From: UBA6623 sp965217195
GTDB lineage: Bacteria > Acidobacteriota > Terriglobia > Bryobacterales > UBA6623
Assembly: GCA_965217195.1 (NCBI GenBank)
Contig: CBDCHL010000003.1
Span: forward strand, 248,001 to 312,000
Length of the DNA: 64,000 nt
Reading direction: 5' to 3'
Shown in pieces: positions 44,360 through 53,176 of the stretch. The first letter of the stretch is position 1; each line of letters opens with the position of its first letter. A program made the translations under genes and the position numbers. Below the pieces are notes generated by a model. It was given only the letters and a program-made list of their open reading frames with translations. It was not told where the DNA came from and made no database searches.

Positions 44360-45055
44360 ATGATAAACAGCAAGCGCGGAATTATCGGTCTGGTAGCCGG
44401 TTTGGCCTTATCGGTCGGCGTCATGCAGGCGCAGGTCAGGCTAACGTTGGAGCGGCCGAGCACGGTACAGTTGCAGCAGGGCGACCAAAACCCCTGCGTG
44501 ATCGGCGATAACTCCTGCAGTAACCCACCGGGTTTCCTTTTTACGCTGGTCCCCGCCAATGACTTTGACGAATTGTCGCCGGTCTACACTGTCGCGCAGG
44601 TGAAGACGGTGGCTACTGGTGGCGCTTTTGCCATGGGTATTGATGCCAACACCGCCGGAAACAACCCTGATCCGATGAACCTTTGCGGAGGCGAGAAGAT
44701 CGCCACCGAGCAGCTGATCCTGTTTCAAGTAATTCGCGACCCGAACGGGAACAACACAGGCCCTGAGGTGATCTTTGAGTTTGACCGGGCGATCGACGAT
44801 ATCGCGGGGGCAGGCGCCCTGTGCACGCCGAACAACGGGACCGGAAGGTCCGACAATCGCCTGCTGACGATTGACATACAGGCTCTTGCCGACGCCGAGG
44901 AGATTCAGTTTCGGGCCAGTCAGACGAACGGTAGCGACGGCGACGAGAACTACTTTATTATCGCTGAGAATCTTGCGCCCCAGACCTCGAGCTTGACCGT
45001 CGTCAAACAAACAGATTGTTCCGGACAACGGCGACAACTTCGGGCTGGCAATTGA
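44360..45055 (+). CDS. Secreted prealbumin-like repeat protein, N-terminal part (frameshifted)
   Basis: 231 residues as read, with a signal peptide (IIGLVAGLALSVGVMQAQ). The N-terminal domain of about 180 residues is not recognised. The last sensible segment is SSLTVVKQ, the first strand of a repeat seen three times in the downstream frame. One extra base within 45005-45014 (AAACAAACAG) moves the continuation, IVPDNGDNFGLAIDGPDADD, into the next frame. This and the following entry are therefore one gene, split by a single shift. Confidence 0.75.
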   Translation: MINSKRGIIGLVAGLALSVGVMQAQVRLTLERPSTVQLQQGDQNPCVIGDNSCSNPPGFLFTLVPANDFDELSPVYTVAQVKTVATGGAFAMGIDANTAGNNPDPMNLCGGEKIATEQLILFQVIRDPNGNNTGPEVIFEFDRAIDDIAGAGALCTPNNGTGRSDNRLLTIDIQALADAEEIQFRASQTNGSDGDENYFIIAENLAPQTSSLTVVKQTDCSGQRRQLRAGN

Positions 45056-45089
45056 CGGCCCTGATGCGGACGACGTCAGCGACCCTGCT

Positions 45090-47714
45090 GTGGGTCACAA
45101 CGGTTTCGTCCAGGTCGCCGGTGTCCCAGGCCTCTATAGCTTCAGTGAAGCGAACGGCACGGGTGATTTGGCGGACTACACAACGACTCTCGCTTGTGTC
45201 GAGACGGGTACGATTATTGCCTTCCCGTTCAACGCCGGTGGGGGTAACGAAAGCGGGGACGTGACGCTGGCGGACCAGGACGACGTCACCTGTACGTTTA
45301 CGAATACGATCATCCCGGCTACATTGACGGTCTTTAAGGACATCGTCCCGAATGACGGCAACGACTTTAACGTGAATATCACGGCCCCCGGGACCGGCAG
45401 TAGCGGGGACTTTGCGCTCGGCGACGGCGATTCCCTTCAGCACGCGGGTAACCCCGGCACCTTCACTGTCGTTGAGACGAACGGGACCGGTGATCTGTCG
45501 AACTATACGAGCTCGTTTGGTAATTGCTCCGGCGGCTCGGGCGTGGTCGACAATGGCACAAGCGGCGAGATTACTTTGGCTCCCGGTGACTTCGTCAGCT
45601 GCACCTTCGCGAATACTCTCATTGTGCCCGACACGGTGACGATAACCCTTATCAAGGACGTCGTTCCGAACAACGGAGACGATTTCGGGCTCGAAATTAA
45701 CGGCCCGGACGCGGACGATGCCAGCGACGCGAATGTCGGCGACGGCGGCTCGATCCAGGTCGCCGGCGGCGCCCCCGGAACGTACGACCTCAGTGAAACC
45801 AACGGCACCGGGAATCTGAACGATTACACGTCCACATTGAGTTGCAACGGCGGCTCGGATTTCACCTACAACGAAGGCGACACCGTTGGTTCGATCACGT
45901 TGGCCGCCGATGACGACGTCACCTGTACCTTTACCAATACTTTTGTGGACATCCTGCCGGAGCCCCTCGGCGACGGCCTAATCACTTGCGACCTGGGCGC
46001 AGTGACGCCGTTGGTGAGGGCCGAGGGCATCGCGGAGCTGACGGGCGACATCATCATCGTGTGTCACACGATTCCGGCGGGCGCGGTGGTCGACCCTGAC
46101 GGCTACATCGAGGTCAATGTGACGGCCTCGCTCAACGTCAGCATCACCAACAACCGCGACTTCAACGCCGGCTTCCAGGACGACACGACCGACGCGGTGT
46201 TGGTCATCAACGAGAATAACTGCGGTGCGCCGACGGATCGGGGCGCGCGGATGGACGCTCTCGGCGTGACCGATAGCGGTTTCGAGGCCGGTTGCTCGCC
46301 GCCGGACTCGCGCTTCCAAGACCCGCAGTTCGGTGTTCTGGTAACAAACAATCGGTTGGAGTGGACGGGAGTACAAGTCCCGGTTCCGGGATTCGAGGAA
46401 TTCCCCGAATGGACGACGATCCGTCTGACAAGCATGCGGGGCAATGCCTCGGAGTTGGGGATTCCCGATGTGGGGGCCCCGGCGTTCGCGCAGATTCAGG
46501 CGACGGTGACGATCAACGGCGAAAGCGCCATCACGCTGAACAAGAACGAAGCGAACATCGGGTTGCCGTTGTTGGGGCTGATCAGCAGCGCAGACGAGGC
46601 GGCGAGCGGGCTGCAGTGTGAAGACGAAGGCGATCACGCGACGTTGACGATCAACGAAGGGTTCCCGACGGCGTTCAAGACGATCGGGACGGCCTCGTTC
46701 ACGATCAGCGGATCGATTCAGGTGGAGAACGGCTATCCGGCGCCGGACTCGGGGACGACGACGGCGGCGGGCGACGGCGGAGCGACCGAAGGCGGGGCGA
46801 CGCAGTCGACGCACTTCCTGTTGACGTTCTTCAACATTCCGGAAGGAGTGCGCGTGGGCGTCGAGGATAACCCCGACTGCACCGAAGACGATTTAGACAG
46901 TGATCACCTCGTTTTGGACGCGGTGGATTGCGACGTCAACGGCGACAATTGCGGCGGCGCTTCCCCGATCAGCGATGCCGACGATCCTCTGTTTGAGGCG
47001 GGCGGTACTGTCGAAGTGAGCATTGCCGGCGGATCGGGATGGATCGGTTACGAAGTGATCGACGACTGGACGACTGCCAGTGAAGACTGCGAAATCGACA
47101 TCTGGTTCGCCTGGACGCCGGACACGGAGAACGATTTGCCGGCGCCGGGGACGGGACAGCTGGCGGTGAGTTTCGCGCCGTTGAGCACGGTGGGGACGTC
47201 GTCGGAAGACACGGAGCCTGTGCCGCGCTTCCTGGACGGGTCGGGATCGGATCCGGAGAACATCGTGACGGTGGTGCGCTGCACGTCGACGATCTTGTTC
47301 CCGTATGTGACGAACCAGCAAGGCTTCGACACGGGGCTGGTGATCTCGAACACGTCGGAAGACTGGCTGGGGACGCAACCGCAGGACGGGGCGTGTGAGA
47401 TTCACTATCACGGCGAGACGACGGGAGGCGGAGCAGCGCCTCCGACGGATCCTTCGGCGGTGGTGTTGGCCGGCGATCAACTGGTATGGCTGCTGTCGAG
47501 CGGGAACGCGGCGATGGACCTCGACCCGGCGATGGAGTTCCAGGGATACGTGATCGCGGTGTGCGACTTCCAGTACGGACACGGCTACGCGTTCATCTCG
47601 GACGGCTTTGGAGCGATCCCGAGGCTGGCGCAAGGCTACCTGGCGTTGATCCTGAACGTGGACGACGAAAGCGTCCGCGCCCTGGTCGACGGCGTCGAAG
47701 CCTTGGAGCAGTAA
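45090..47714 (+). CDS. Secreted prealbumin-like repeat protein, main part
   Basis: The 874 residues after the frameshift; the true joint is near 45012, and the GTG at 45090 is only the first start codon. It begins with three repeats of about 95 residues with a shared pattern: VPNNGDDFGLEINGPDADD, YDLSETNGTGNLNDYTSTL and ADDDVTCTFTNTF, predicted as prealbumin/SpaA-like beta sandwiches. The C-terminal 600 residues form a large unknown region ending in CTSTILFPYVTNQQGFDTGL and HGYAFISDGFGA. That C-terminal module recurs in Acidobacteriota surface proteins, to my knowledge. It is probably an exported surface protein with a role in adhesion or matrix. A strong terminator follows. Confidence 0.82.
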   Translation: MGHNGFVQVAGVPGLYSFSEANGTGDLADYTTTLACVETGTIIAFPFNAGGGNESGDVTLADQDDVTCTFTNTIIPATLTVFKDIVPNDGNDFNVNITAPGTGSSGDFALGDGDSLQHAGNPGTFTVVETNGTGDLSNYTSSFGNCSGGSGVVDNGTSGEITLAPGDFVSCTFANTLIVPDTVTITLIKDVVPNNGDDFGLEINGPDADDASDANVGDGGSIQVAGGAPGTYDLSETNGTGNLNDYTSTLSCNGGSDFTYNEGDTVGSITLAADDDVTCTFTNTFVDILPEPLGDGLITCDLGAVTPLVRAEGIAELTGDIIIVCHTIPAGAVVDPDGYIEVNVTASLNVSITNNRDFNAGFQDDTTDAVLVINENNCGAPTDRGARMDALGVTDSGFEAGCSPPDSRFQDPQFGVLVTNNRLEWTGVQVPVPGFEEFPEWTTIRLTSMRGNASELGIPDVGAPAFAQIQATVTINGESAITLNKNEANIGLPLLGLISSADEAASGLQCEDEGDHATLTINEGFPTAFKTIGTASFTISGSIQVENGYPAPDSGTTTAAGDGGATEGGATQSTHFLLTFFNIPEGVRVGVEDNPDCTEDDLDSDHLVLDAVDCDVNGDNCGGASPISDADDPLFEAGGTVEVSIAGGSGWIGYEVIDDWTTASEDCEIDIWFAWTPDTENDLPAPGTGQLAVSFAPLSTVGTSSEDTEPVPRFLDGSGSDPENIVTVVRCTSTILFPYVTNQQGFDTGLVISNTSEDWLGTQPQDGACEIHYHGETTGGGAAPPTDPSAVVLAGDQLVWLLSSGNAAMDLDPAMEFQGYVIAVCDFQYGHGYAFISDGFGAIPRLAQGYLALILNVDDESVRALVDGVEALEQ

Positions 47715-47796
47715 GGACGACCAGTAAGGAGAGGTTTCCGGGAGAAGCTCAACAAGCTAGGTCGCCGGCGACCGTTTGACTGAAGACTTTTCTCTA

Positions 47797-47842
47797 AATT
47801 CCCCCGGCCGCCAAGCAGGTGTCCGGGGGAATTCTTTTGTTT
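47797..47842 (+). terminator. Rho-independent terminator
   Basis: AATTCCCCCGG pairs perfectly with CCGGGGGAATT over a 15-base loop, followed by CTTTTGTTT. It lies about 80 bases after the secreted repeat protein stop and reads as a classical intrinsic terminator for that gene. Confidence 0.85.
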
Positions 47843-47933
47843 GCCCGTTCCTGCGAAGCGGACAGGTTGTGCCGCCGGTTCCGGCGAACGCGGGATTACA
47901 TAAGTCCTCTCTAATCGAGGCAACCTGAAGTTA

Positions 47934-48524
47934 ATGTGCCCCGACTTACAAAATCTGCTGAAGGCACGACGCGGGCACTTCGAGCTGGAATCAGGCCATC
48001 ACGGAGAACTGTGGCTCGACCTGGAATCCCTCTGCCGAAGACCGAACGTCGTCCGTCAGCTTGCCTCTGAGCTTGCGCATAGGCTCTCGCAGTATCGACC
48101 GGAAGTCGTCTGCGGCCCGCTCGTCGAGGGAGCGTTCGTCGGCCTGCTGGTGGCCGCGGAAATGAACGTGGAATTCGTTTACACGGCACCCCACCGCGAC
48201 CCGGAGACACCTGGACTCTTTCCCGTGAGCTACCGTTTACCGGCCGGACTCCGGAACCTAGCGGGGCGCCGCACAGCTATCGTTAACGACGTCATCAACG
48301 CCGGGTCGGCGGTACGTGGAACGATGACCGATCTCGCCCGCTGCTCCGCTGAAGTGGTCGCAATCGGGACGCTCCTCACGCTGGGCGAAGCGCCCGCGAA
48401 ACTCGCGGACGATGCCTCCACGCCCCTGGAAGCGCTCGCCGAGGAATCTACTACCATCTGGGCTCCCGAGGAGTGTCCGCAGTGTGCGATGGGTGTGTCG
48501 TTGACCCCCCATCGGCGGACTTAG
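47934..48524 (+). CDS. Orotate phosphoribosyltransferase-like protein
   Basis: A 196-residue type I phosphoribosyltransferase. The N-terminal hood GHFELESGHHGELWLDLESL and the PRPP-binding loop RRTAIVNDVINAGSAVRGTM resemble PyrE, with the usual acidic pair weakened to ND. The C-terminus carries a CPQC pair. It could be an orotate transferase for pyrimidine synthesis or a related enzyme with another base. It is isolated from other pyr genes here. Confidence 0.75.
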   Translation: MCPDLQNLLKARRGHFELESGHHGELWLDLESLCRRPNVVRQLASELAHRLSQYRPEVVCGPLVEGAFVGLLVAAEMNVEFVYTAPHRDPETPGLFPVSYRLPAGLRNLAGRRTAIVNDVINAGSAVRGTMTDLARCSAEVVAIGTLLTLGEAPAKLADDASTPLEALAEESTTIWAPEECPQCAMGVSLTPHRRT

Positions 48525-48851
48525 AGAGATCTCGGAACAGGGTCGTTTATCCGCCGAAACGCGTGGCCCTTGCGGGAGGGGGGAGCAGGGCGGGGGGGAT
48601 GCCCCACTCCCCTTCGGACAGGTGAGGGACCGACTCTGAGAACCGCCGTCGTGGACCGGAATCGCGCCCGGCATCGGCGCTTTCGACCCGGCCCTAACGG
48701 CGATGCTGGAACTTCGTTCCTCTGTCTCTCCTCCGACTCTACGGGACAATCGAACTTGGCGCAAGAAGATAATTCTTATCGGGCAAATTCAAAATTGTTA
48801 GCCTGGTTTTTCGTGGATCCACACCCGGATTGAGCACAAGTCAAGAGGGGC
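48525..48851. other. Stretch without a supportable gene
   Basis: A GC-rich stretch with several G-runs (GGGAGGGGGG, GGGCGGGGGGG) between two convergent genes. No family-like frame, tRNA or clear terminator is visible. Confidence 0.4.
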
Positions 48852-50048
48852 TCAGAGGAAGATCTCCGTCTCCGTCGCGGCCTCGTAATCGACCCCTTCG
48901 ACGTCGAAACCGAATAGGTTGTTGAACTCCCGACGGAACCCGCCGATATCGGAGATCTCTGCGATGTTTTCCGTTGAAACTTGGTCCCATAACTGAACAA
49001 CCTCAGCCTGTACGTCGTCTCGCATCTCCAAATCATCGAGCCGAATCAAATCATCGGTATCGGCGGAAATTTCGCGTTCCGCGGCCAAGTGATCGAAGGC
49101 CAAGCGGCTCATCTGCTCAATCGCACCTTCGTGAAGACCCTTCCGCTTCATCACCCGAAACAGCAGGCTGAGGTAAAGCGGCACGACGGGGATCGCCGCT
49201 GAGGCCTGCGTGACGACGGCTTTGTTGACCGACACCCAGGCCCCTCCTCCGAGCTTCGGCGCCAGGTCGGCGTGGAGTCGGCGCGCGGTTTGTTCAAGAT
49301 CTTTCTTCGCCGCGCCGATCGTACCCCCGCGATAGATCGGCCAAGTCAGCTTGGGGCCGACGTAGGAATAGGCCAGCGTGCGCGCCCCTTCCGCCAGCAG
49401 GTCTTCGTCGCGCAGCGCGTCGATCCACATACGCCAGTCCTCGCCGCCCATGACGGCGATCGTGGCGGCAACTTCGGGTTCCGTCGCCGCCTCGATCTTC
49501 ACCTCGCCGACCTCGCCGCGCGCGATGTCGACCGTCTTCCCGGCAAAAGATTCGCCGATTGTCTTCAGGGCCGAGTTGAATGTCTCCCCGGTCGCGGGAT
49601 GCACTCGTCGGGGCGCGGCCAAGCTGTAGATCACCAAATCGAGCGGACCCATCTCCGCACCGACCTTTTCGAGGGTTTCCCTCTTGCATTCATTAGAGAA
49701 GGCGTCGCCGTTGATGCTCGCGGCCCACAGCCCTCGTTCACGCGCCAGACGCTCGAAGGCGACACTGTTGTAATAGCCCGCCGAAGCGGTCTTCTTCCCG
49801 TGCGGCGGACGCTCGTAGAAAACGCCCAGCGTTTTGGCGCCGAAGCCCCACGCGGCCGCAATACGCGTGGCTAACCCGTAGCCTGTGGAGCTTCCGATCA
49901 CGAGCACGTTCTTCGGGCCGGTGACGCCCGCGGGCTTGGCGCGCTCGACTGTTGCGACTTGTCCCTCAACCCGACGGGCGCAGCCCTCCGGATGTGCGTT
50001 GATGCAAATGAAACCGCGGGTACGCTGTTTGACGATATGTTCGGGCAT
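48852..50048 (-). CDS. fabV: FabV-type enoyl-[acyl-carrier-protein] reductase (NADH)
   Basis: Reduces trans-2-enoyl-ACP in the last step of the fatty-acid elongation cycle. At 398 residues it matches FabV, which is longer than FabI. The N-terminus RGFICINAHPEGCARRVEGQ, the nucleotide-binding VLVIGSSTGYGLATRIAAAW, the motif DLVIYSLAAPRRVHPATGE and the Tyr-x8-Lys active site in YSYVGPKLTWPIYRGGTIG are all present. FabV enzymes are known for intrinsic triclosan tolerance. No fabI is seen in the window. Divergent from the FAH genes, with a palindromic element in between. Confidence 0.96.
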   Translation of the reverse strand: MPEHIVKQRTRGFICINAHPEGCARRVEGQVATVERAKPAGVTGPKNVLVIGSSTGYGLATRIAAAWGFGAKTLGVFYERPPHGKKTASAGYYNSVAFERLARERGLWAASINGDAFSNECKRETLEKVGAEMGPLDLVIYSLAAPRRVHPATGETFNSALKTIGESFAGKTVDIARGEVGEVKIEAATEPEVAATIAVMGGEDWRMWIDALRDEDLLAEGARTLAYSYVGPKLTWPIYRGGTIGAAKKDLEQTARRLHADLAPKLGGGAWVSVNKAVVTQASAAIPVVPLYLSLLFRVMKRKGLHEGAIEQMSRLAFDHLAAEREISADTDDLIRLDDLEMRDDVQAEVVQLWDQVSTENIAEISDIGGFRREFNNLFGFDVEGVDYEAATETEIFL

Positions 50049-50111
50049 GGTTGTGGTCGGCCCAGGGTGATTCGAAGGGAAGGGACCCTCTATTATGGGC
50101 GGTCGGGTGGC

Positions 50112-50350
50112 ACCGCGAAAAATAGGTGAGCCGCTCCAAGTTTGCGTCGGCGTACACCGTTCACAACGTATAGATACAGAGCCCGGAGCGCAAGCGACGG
50201 GCCAAAGGCACCGCGGTTTCGAGCAGACGGACGACTATGCCGAAATGCGCAACGGTTCGGGGAGGCGCAAGCGCCGAAAGGTGTTACGGTGCCTGGCCCC
50301 GTCCTTTGCGCTCTGGGCTCTGTATCCGCGTTCTGAATTGGGTCACGGAT
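50112..50350. repeat. MITE-like palindromic element, copy 3 (interior inverted)
   Basis: The left arm has GATACAGAGCCCGGAGCGCA and CGACGGGCC, and the right arm GGCCCCGTCCTTTGCGCTCT and GGCTCTGTATCCGCGTTC. The interior contains GACTATGCCGAAATGCGCAA, which matches the reverse complement of the interior of copies 1 and 2. The element is therefore inverted relative to them. It fills most of the space between the divergent fabV and FAH genes. Confidence 0.75.
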
Positions 50351-50502
50351 GGGGAAGGGAGCCTCGTCAATTTTGGTGCGGACTCCGGTTCTGCGAATCG
50401 GAAATACGAACCGATCAATCGGTTCGCCGTAAGCGTGGACGCTCACGCCACGTCGGCCCCGGCCGTGTTACACTACGCCGGTACGAACCAGGAGAAGTGC
50501 CG

Positions 50503-51366
50503 ATGCGTTCATCCAGAAGAGGTTTTCTCGGCGTGGTCGCCGGCGGTTTCGCGACCTGGGCCTGCTCGGGGCCCGACCCGTACGCAGGCGTGACGCGCTA
50601 CGTACGGTACGAACACGACGGCGCGGTCAAGTTCGGCATCCTGAACGGCGATACGATCGAGGAAATCAAAGGCGACCTGTTCGGCGACCGCGCCCCGAGC
50701 GGCAGTACGGTCGAAGAAAGCGACGTCAAACTGCTCTACCCGGTCGAGCCCTCGAAGGTGTTCGCCCTGGCGGGCAACTATCGCAGCCACCTCGGCGACG
50801 ATCGGGCGGTTCCCGAACACCCCGAGCCTTTTTACAAGCCCATCTCGTCCCTCCAACACCCCAACGATCCCATCATCGTTCCCCCCGATTCGAAAGACCT
50901 TCATTTCGAGGCGGAATTCGTGATCGTAATCGGCAAGAAGGCCCAAGGCGTTTCAGTAGAGCAAGCGCCGGCCCACATTTTGGGCTACACCTGCGGCCAC
51001 GACGTCAGCGAGCGTAACTGGCAGGGCGGCTCGCAAGGCGACAAGGCCGATATGCAGTGGTGGCGTGCCAAGGGCGCCGACACCTTCTCGCCGATGGGAC
51101 CTGTCATTGCCACGGGTCTCGATTTCGAAAAATCGACGATTCGGCTCCGCCTCAACGGTGAGGTCAAGCAAGAGCAATCGCTCGCCGACTTGATTCACAA
51201 ACCGGCCGAGACCGTCAGTTTCATCAGCCGATACGTTACGCTGTTGCCCGGCGACGTGATCTTTACCGGAACGCCCGGCGAAACCAGTGCCATGGAGGCG
51301 GGTGACACGGCCGAAGTCGAAATTGACGGCATCGGCGTATTGCGCAATCCGGTCGTCGCCGGTTGA
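50503..51366 (+). CDS. FAH-fold hydrolase with Tat/lipoprotein-type signal (paralogue 1)
   Basis: Starting at the ATG at 50503, 8 bases after AGGAG, the protein has 287 residues; the longer frame upstream runs through the palindromic element and is not coding. The N-terminus MRSSRRGFLGVVAGGFATWAC combines a twin-arginine motif with a lipobox-like Cys. The fumarylacetoacetase core shows the three metal acids (HFEAEFVIVIGKKAQGV, GYTCGHDVSERNW) and GDVIFTGTPG. FAH-fold enzymes are hydrolases, isomerases or decarboxylases of diketo acids and are normally cytoplasmic, so export is unusual. Confidence 0.88.
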   Translation: MRSSRRGFLGVVAGGFATWACSGPDPYAGVTRYVRYEHDGAVKFGILNGDTIEEIKGDLFGDRAPSGSTVEESDVKLLYPVEPSKVFALAGNYRSHLGDDRAVPEHPEPFYKPISSLQHPNDPIIVPPDSKDLHFEAEFVIVIGKKAQGVSVEQAPAHILGYTCGHDVSERNWQGGSQGDKADMQWWRAKGADTFSPMGPVIATGLDFEKSTIRLRLNGEVKQEQSLADLIHKPAETVSFISRYVTLLPGDVIFTGTPGETSAMEAGDTAEVEIDGIGVLRNPVVAG

Positions 51367-51393
51367 AGTACGAAAGCGCGAGGCGGAAAAAAG

Positions 51394-52242
51394 ATGACAA
51401 CCACTCGCAGAACGTTTCTCGCCGCTATGGCGGCAGGAGGTGCAGCTATGGCCCGGTCGGGCTCATCCGTGACTCATTATGTCCGTTACGAGCAGGTGGG
51501 CGCGGTCTCCTACGGCATCCTCGACGGCAAGAGCATTCAGCCCATCGCCGGCGACCTTTTCGGCGCCCGCGAACCTGACGGAGACAAAGTAGCCCTAGAC
51601 GACGTGACGTTGCTCTATCCCTGCGAACCGCCCAAGGTTCTTGCCGTCGGCCTGAACTATAAGAGCCACCTGGGCGACCGCGAGCCGCCGGCGAATCCTG
51701 AAATTTTCTACAAACCTCCGACAGCGCTGCAGCATCCCGGCGGCAACATCGTCATTCCGCCCGGCGCGAAGGATGTCCACTACGAGGCCGAATTCGTCAT
51801 CGTGATGAGCAAGACCGCGCACAATGTTTCGGTAGAAGATGCCCCCGATCACATCCTCGGCTACACCTGCGGCAACGACGTCAGCGATCGCAATTGGCAA
51901 AACGGAACGAAGGGCGACAAGAAGGACGTGCAATGGTGGCGCGCCAAGGGTTCGGACACCTTCGCGCCGATGGGGCCGTCGATCGCGGTGGGGCTCGACT
52001 ACAGCAAGTCCTGGATCCAACTCCGGCTCAACGGCAAGGTCATGCAGAAGCAACTTGTCAGCGACTTGCTCTTCGGCCCGCCCGAAGTCGTAAGCTTCGT
52101 CAGCCGTTATCTGACGCTGGTTCCCGGCGACGTCATCTACACCGGCACACCCGGCTCGACCAGCCCGATGAAGGCCGGCGATATCGTCGAAGTCGAAATC
52201 GACGGCATCGGCGTGCTGAGCAACCCGGTCGTTCAGGGGTAA
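51394..52242 (+). CDS. FAH-fold hydrolase with Tat-type signal (paralogue 2)
   Basis: A 282-residue tandem paralogue, 27 bases downstream and highly similar throughout. The signal MTTTRRTFLAAMAAGGAAMA is twin-arginine without a lipobox. The metal ligands are kept (HYEAEFVIVMSKTAHNVS, GYTCGNDVSDRNW), as is GDVIYTGTPGSTS. Its final 55 bases are repeated as a remnant at 53113 and, more weakly, at 54494. It probably acts on a ring-opened or diketo substrate outside the cytoplasm. The two genes form an operon. Confidence 0.9.
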   Translation: MTTTRRTFLAAMAAGGAAMARSGSSVTHYVRYEQVGAVSYGILDGKSIQPIAGDLFGAREPDGDKVALDDVTLLYPCEPPKVLAVGLNYKSHLGDREPPANPEIFYKPPTALQHPGGNIVIPPGAKDVHYEAEFVIVMSKTAHNVSVEDAPDHILGYTCGNDVSDRNWQNGTKGDKKDVQWWRAKGSDTFAPMGPSIAVGLDYSKSWIQLRLNGKVMQKQLVSDLLFGPPEVVSFVSRYLTLVPGDVIYTGTPGSTSPMKAGDIVEVEIDGIGVLSNPVVQG

Positions 52243-52286
52243 GACGAAAACTTTCAGCTTGGCGCGAAAATCCGTTGTCTCCGCCG

Positions 52287-52895
52287 CTACACGGCGGCGG
52301 CCTGTGGCTTGGGATTTTCGCGGGGTTTCTTCCCCTCGGCGGAGTCAGGCCACAGCCGCCGCGCGAACCATCCCGCCAACAAGAGCAGCGTACTCCAGGC
52401 GCCGTTGAGGTGCTCGAGGATCTCCGAAAATCTGAACACCCCGGCGCTCTTCATACCTTGCGCGCCCATTCCCGCCTTTTGGGGGATGTAGTAGTCCACG
52501 ATCGACCGATCGTTTTCGTTGTACACCAGAATGATTTCGTTGTCGTTGATGCCCCATCCCTCCCAGTACGCATCCACCTCTACCTTCTCTGCCTTGAGTT
52601 TTTTCTTGTCCCGTGAAGAAGCGACGGTGTAATCCCCCTTGGCTGGTATCTGATCAGCATCCGGCAGAGAAAACGTATTCCCCCCATCGGAAAGCACCAT
52701 CCCTGCGAGGGAGTAGGGGTCGTCGGTCCTGTTGTAGAGCCGGACCCAATCCGCTTTGCCATCTGTGTTGAAATCTTTGATGACGATCGGCTGATCGAAG
52801 CTGGCCCGGCCGAAGTAGTGGACGGTCGATCCTCCGGCATAAAACACGACACCGAGAGCTACCAATCCGAGCAGAACAGCGTTTCTTTTCCTCAT
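52287..52895 (-). CDS. Membrane-anchored lamin-tail-domain-like protein
   Basis: A 202-residue protein with an N-terminal membrane segment (AVLLGLVALGVVFYAGGS) and a C-terminal one (WSTLLLLAGWFARRLW). The middle fits the lamin-tail (LTD) fold: DFNTDGKADWVRLYNRTDD, LAGMVLSDGGNTFSLPD and IPAKGDYTVASSRDKK. LTD modules in bacteria occur in secreted or surface proteins and nucleases; no catalytic residues are seen here. It converges on the FAH pair, with stops 44 bases apart. Confidence 0.65.
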   Translation of the reverse strand: MRKRNAVLLGLVALGVVFYAGGSTVHYFGRASFDQPIVIKDFNTDGKADWVRLYNRTDDPYSLAGMVLSDGGNTFSLPDADQIPAKGDYTVASSRDKKKLKAEKVEVDAYWEGWGINDNEIILVYNENDRSIVDYYIPQKAGMGAQGMKSAGVFRFSEILEHLNGAWSTLLLLAGWFARRLWPDSAEGKKPRENPKPQAAAV

Positions 52896-53079
52896 GACGT
52901 TCCCCGCCGGGGATTATACCAATCGTGACCGAACCCTACGTAACAACGTTGGCAGACCTTCCGCGGGGGCGTGCGACATAAATGTGGGACGTTACTTCTC
53001 GCAATGCGGGCAGTAGAAACAGAGGCGTGGTCGGAAGGCCACGCTCAGCCCGGTTCACGGGGCTTGGGTTGCAAGTAGG

Positions 53080-53098
53080 CCGGCCCTTGCAGGGCCGG
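53080..53098. repeat. Short intergenic hairpin
   Basis: CCGGCCC-TTGCA-GGGCCGG, a perfect 7-bp stem, 15 bases before a duplicated FAH 3' fragment. Confidence 0.55.
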
Positions 53099-53112
53099 TT
53101 TGACGGCTTCGT

Positions 53113-53176
53113 CTATATCGTCGAAGTCGAAATCGACGGCATCGGCGTGTTGAGCAACCCGGTCGTTCAGGGGTAG
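53113..53176 (+). pseudogene. Duplicated 3' end of the FAH-fold gene
   Basis: The bases from ATATCGTCGAAGTCG to the stop TAG repeat the end of the gene at 51394 almost exactly, with one C-to-T change and a different last stop base. The encoded tail IVEVEIDGIGVLSNPVVQG is identical. No FAH body precedes it. It shows a recent partial duplication or the loss of a third tandem copy. Confidence 0.85.

Noticed and set aside
44996..45016. Programmed ribosomal frameshift in the secreted repeat protein
   Set aside because: The needed shift is +1 (or -2), and the site lacks a classical slippery heptamer in the right phase or a clear stimulatory structure. A mutation or assembly error is simpler.
45978..46814. 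278-codon minus-strand frame inside the secreted repeat protein
   Set aside because: It is Arg-rich antisense shadow with no domain pattern or ribosome binding site.
50095..50502. Upstream extension of the first FAH frame
   Set aside because: It reads through the palindromic element, and the ribosome binding site and signal peptide begin at 50503.
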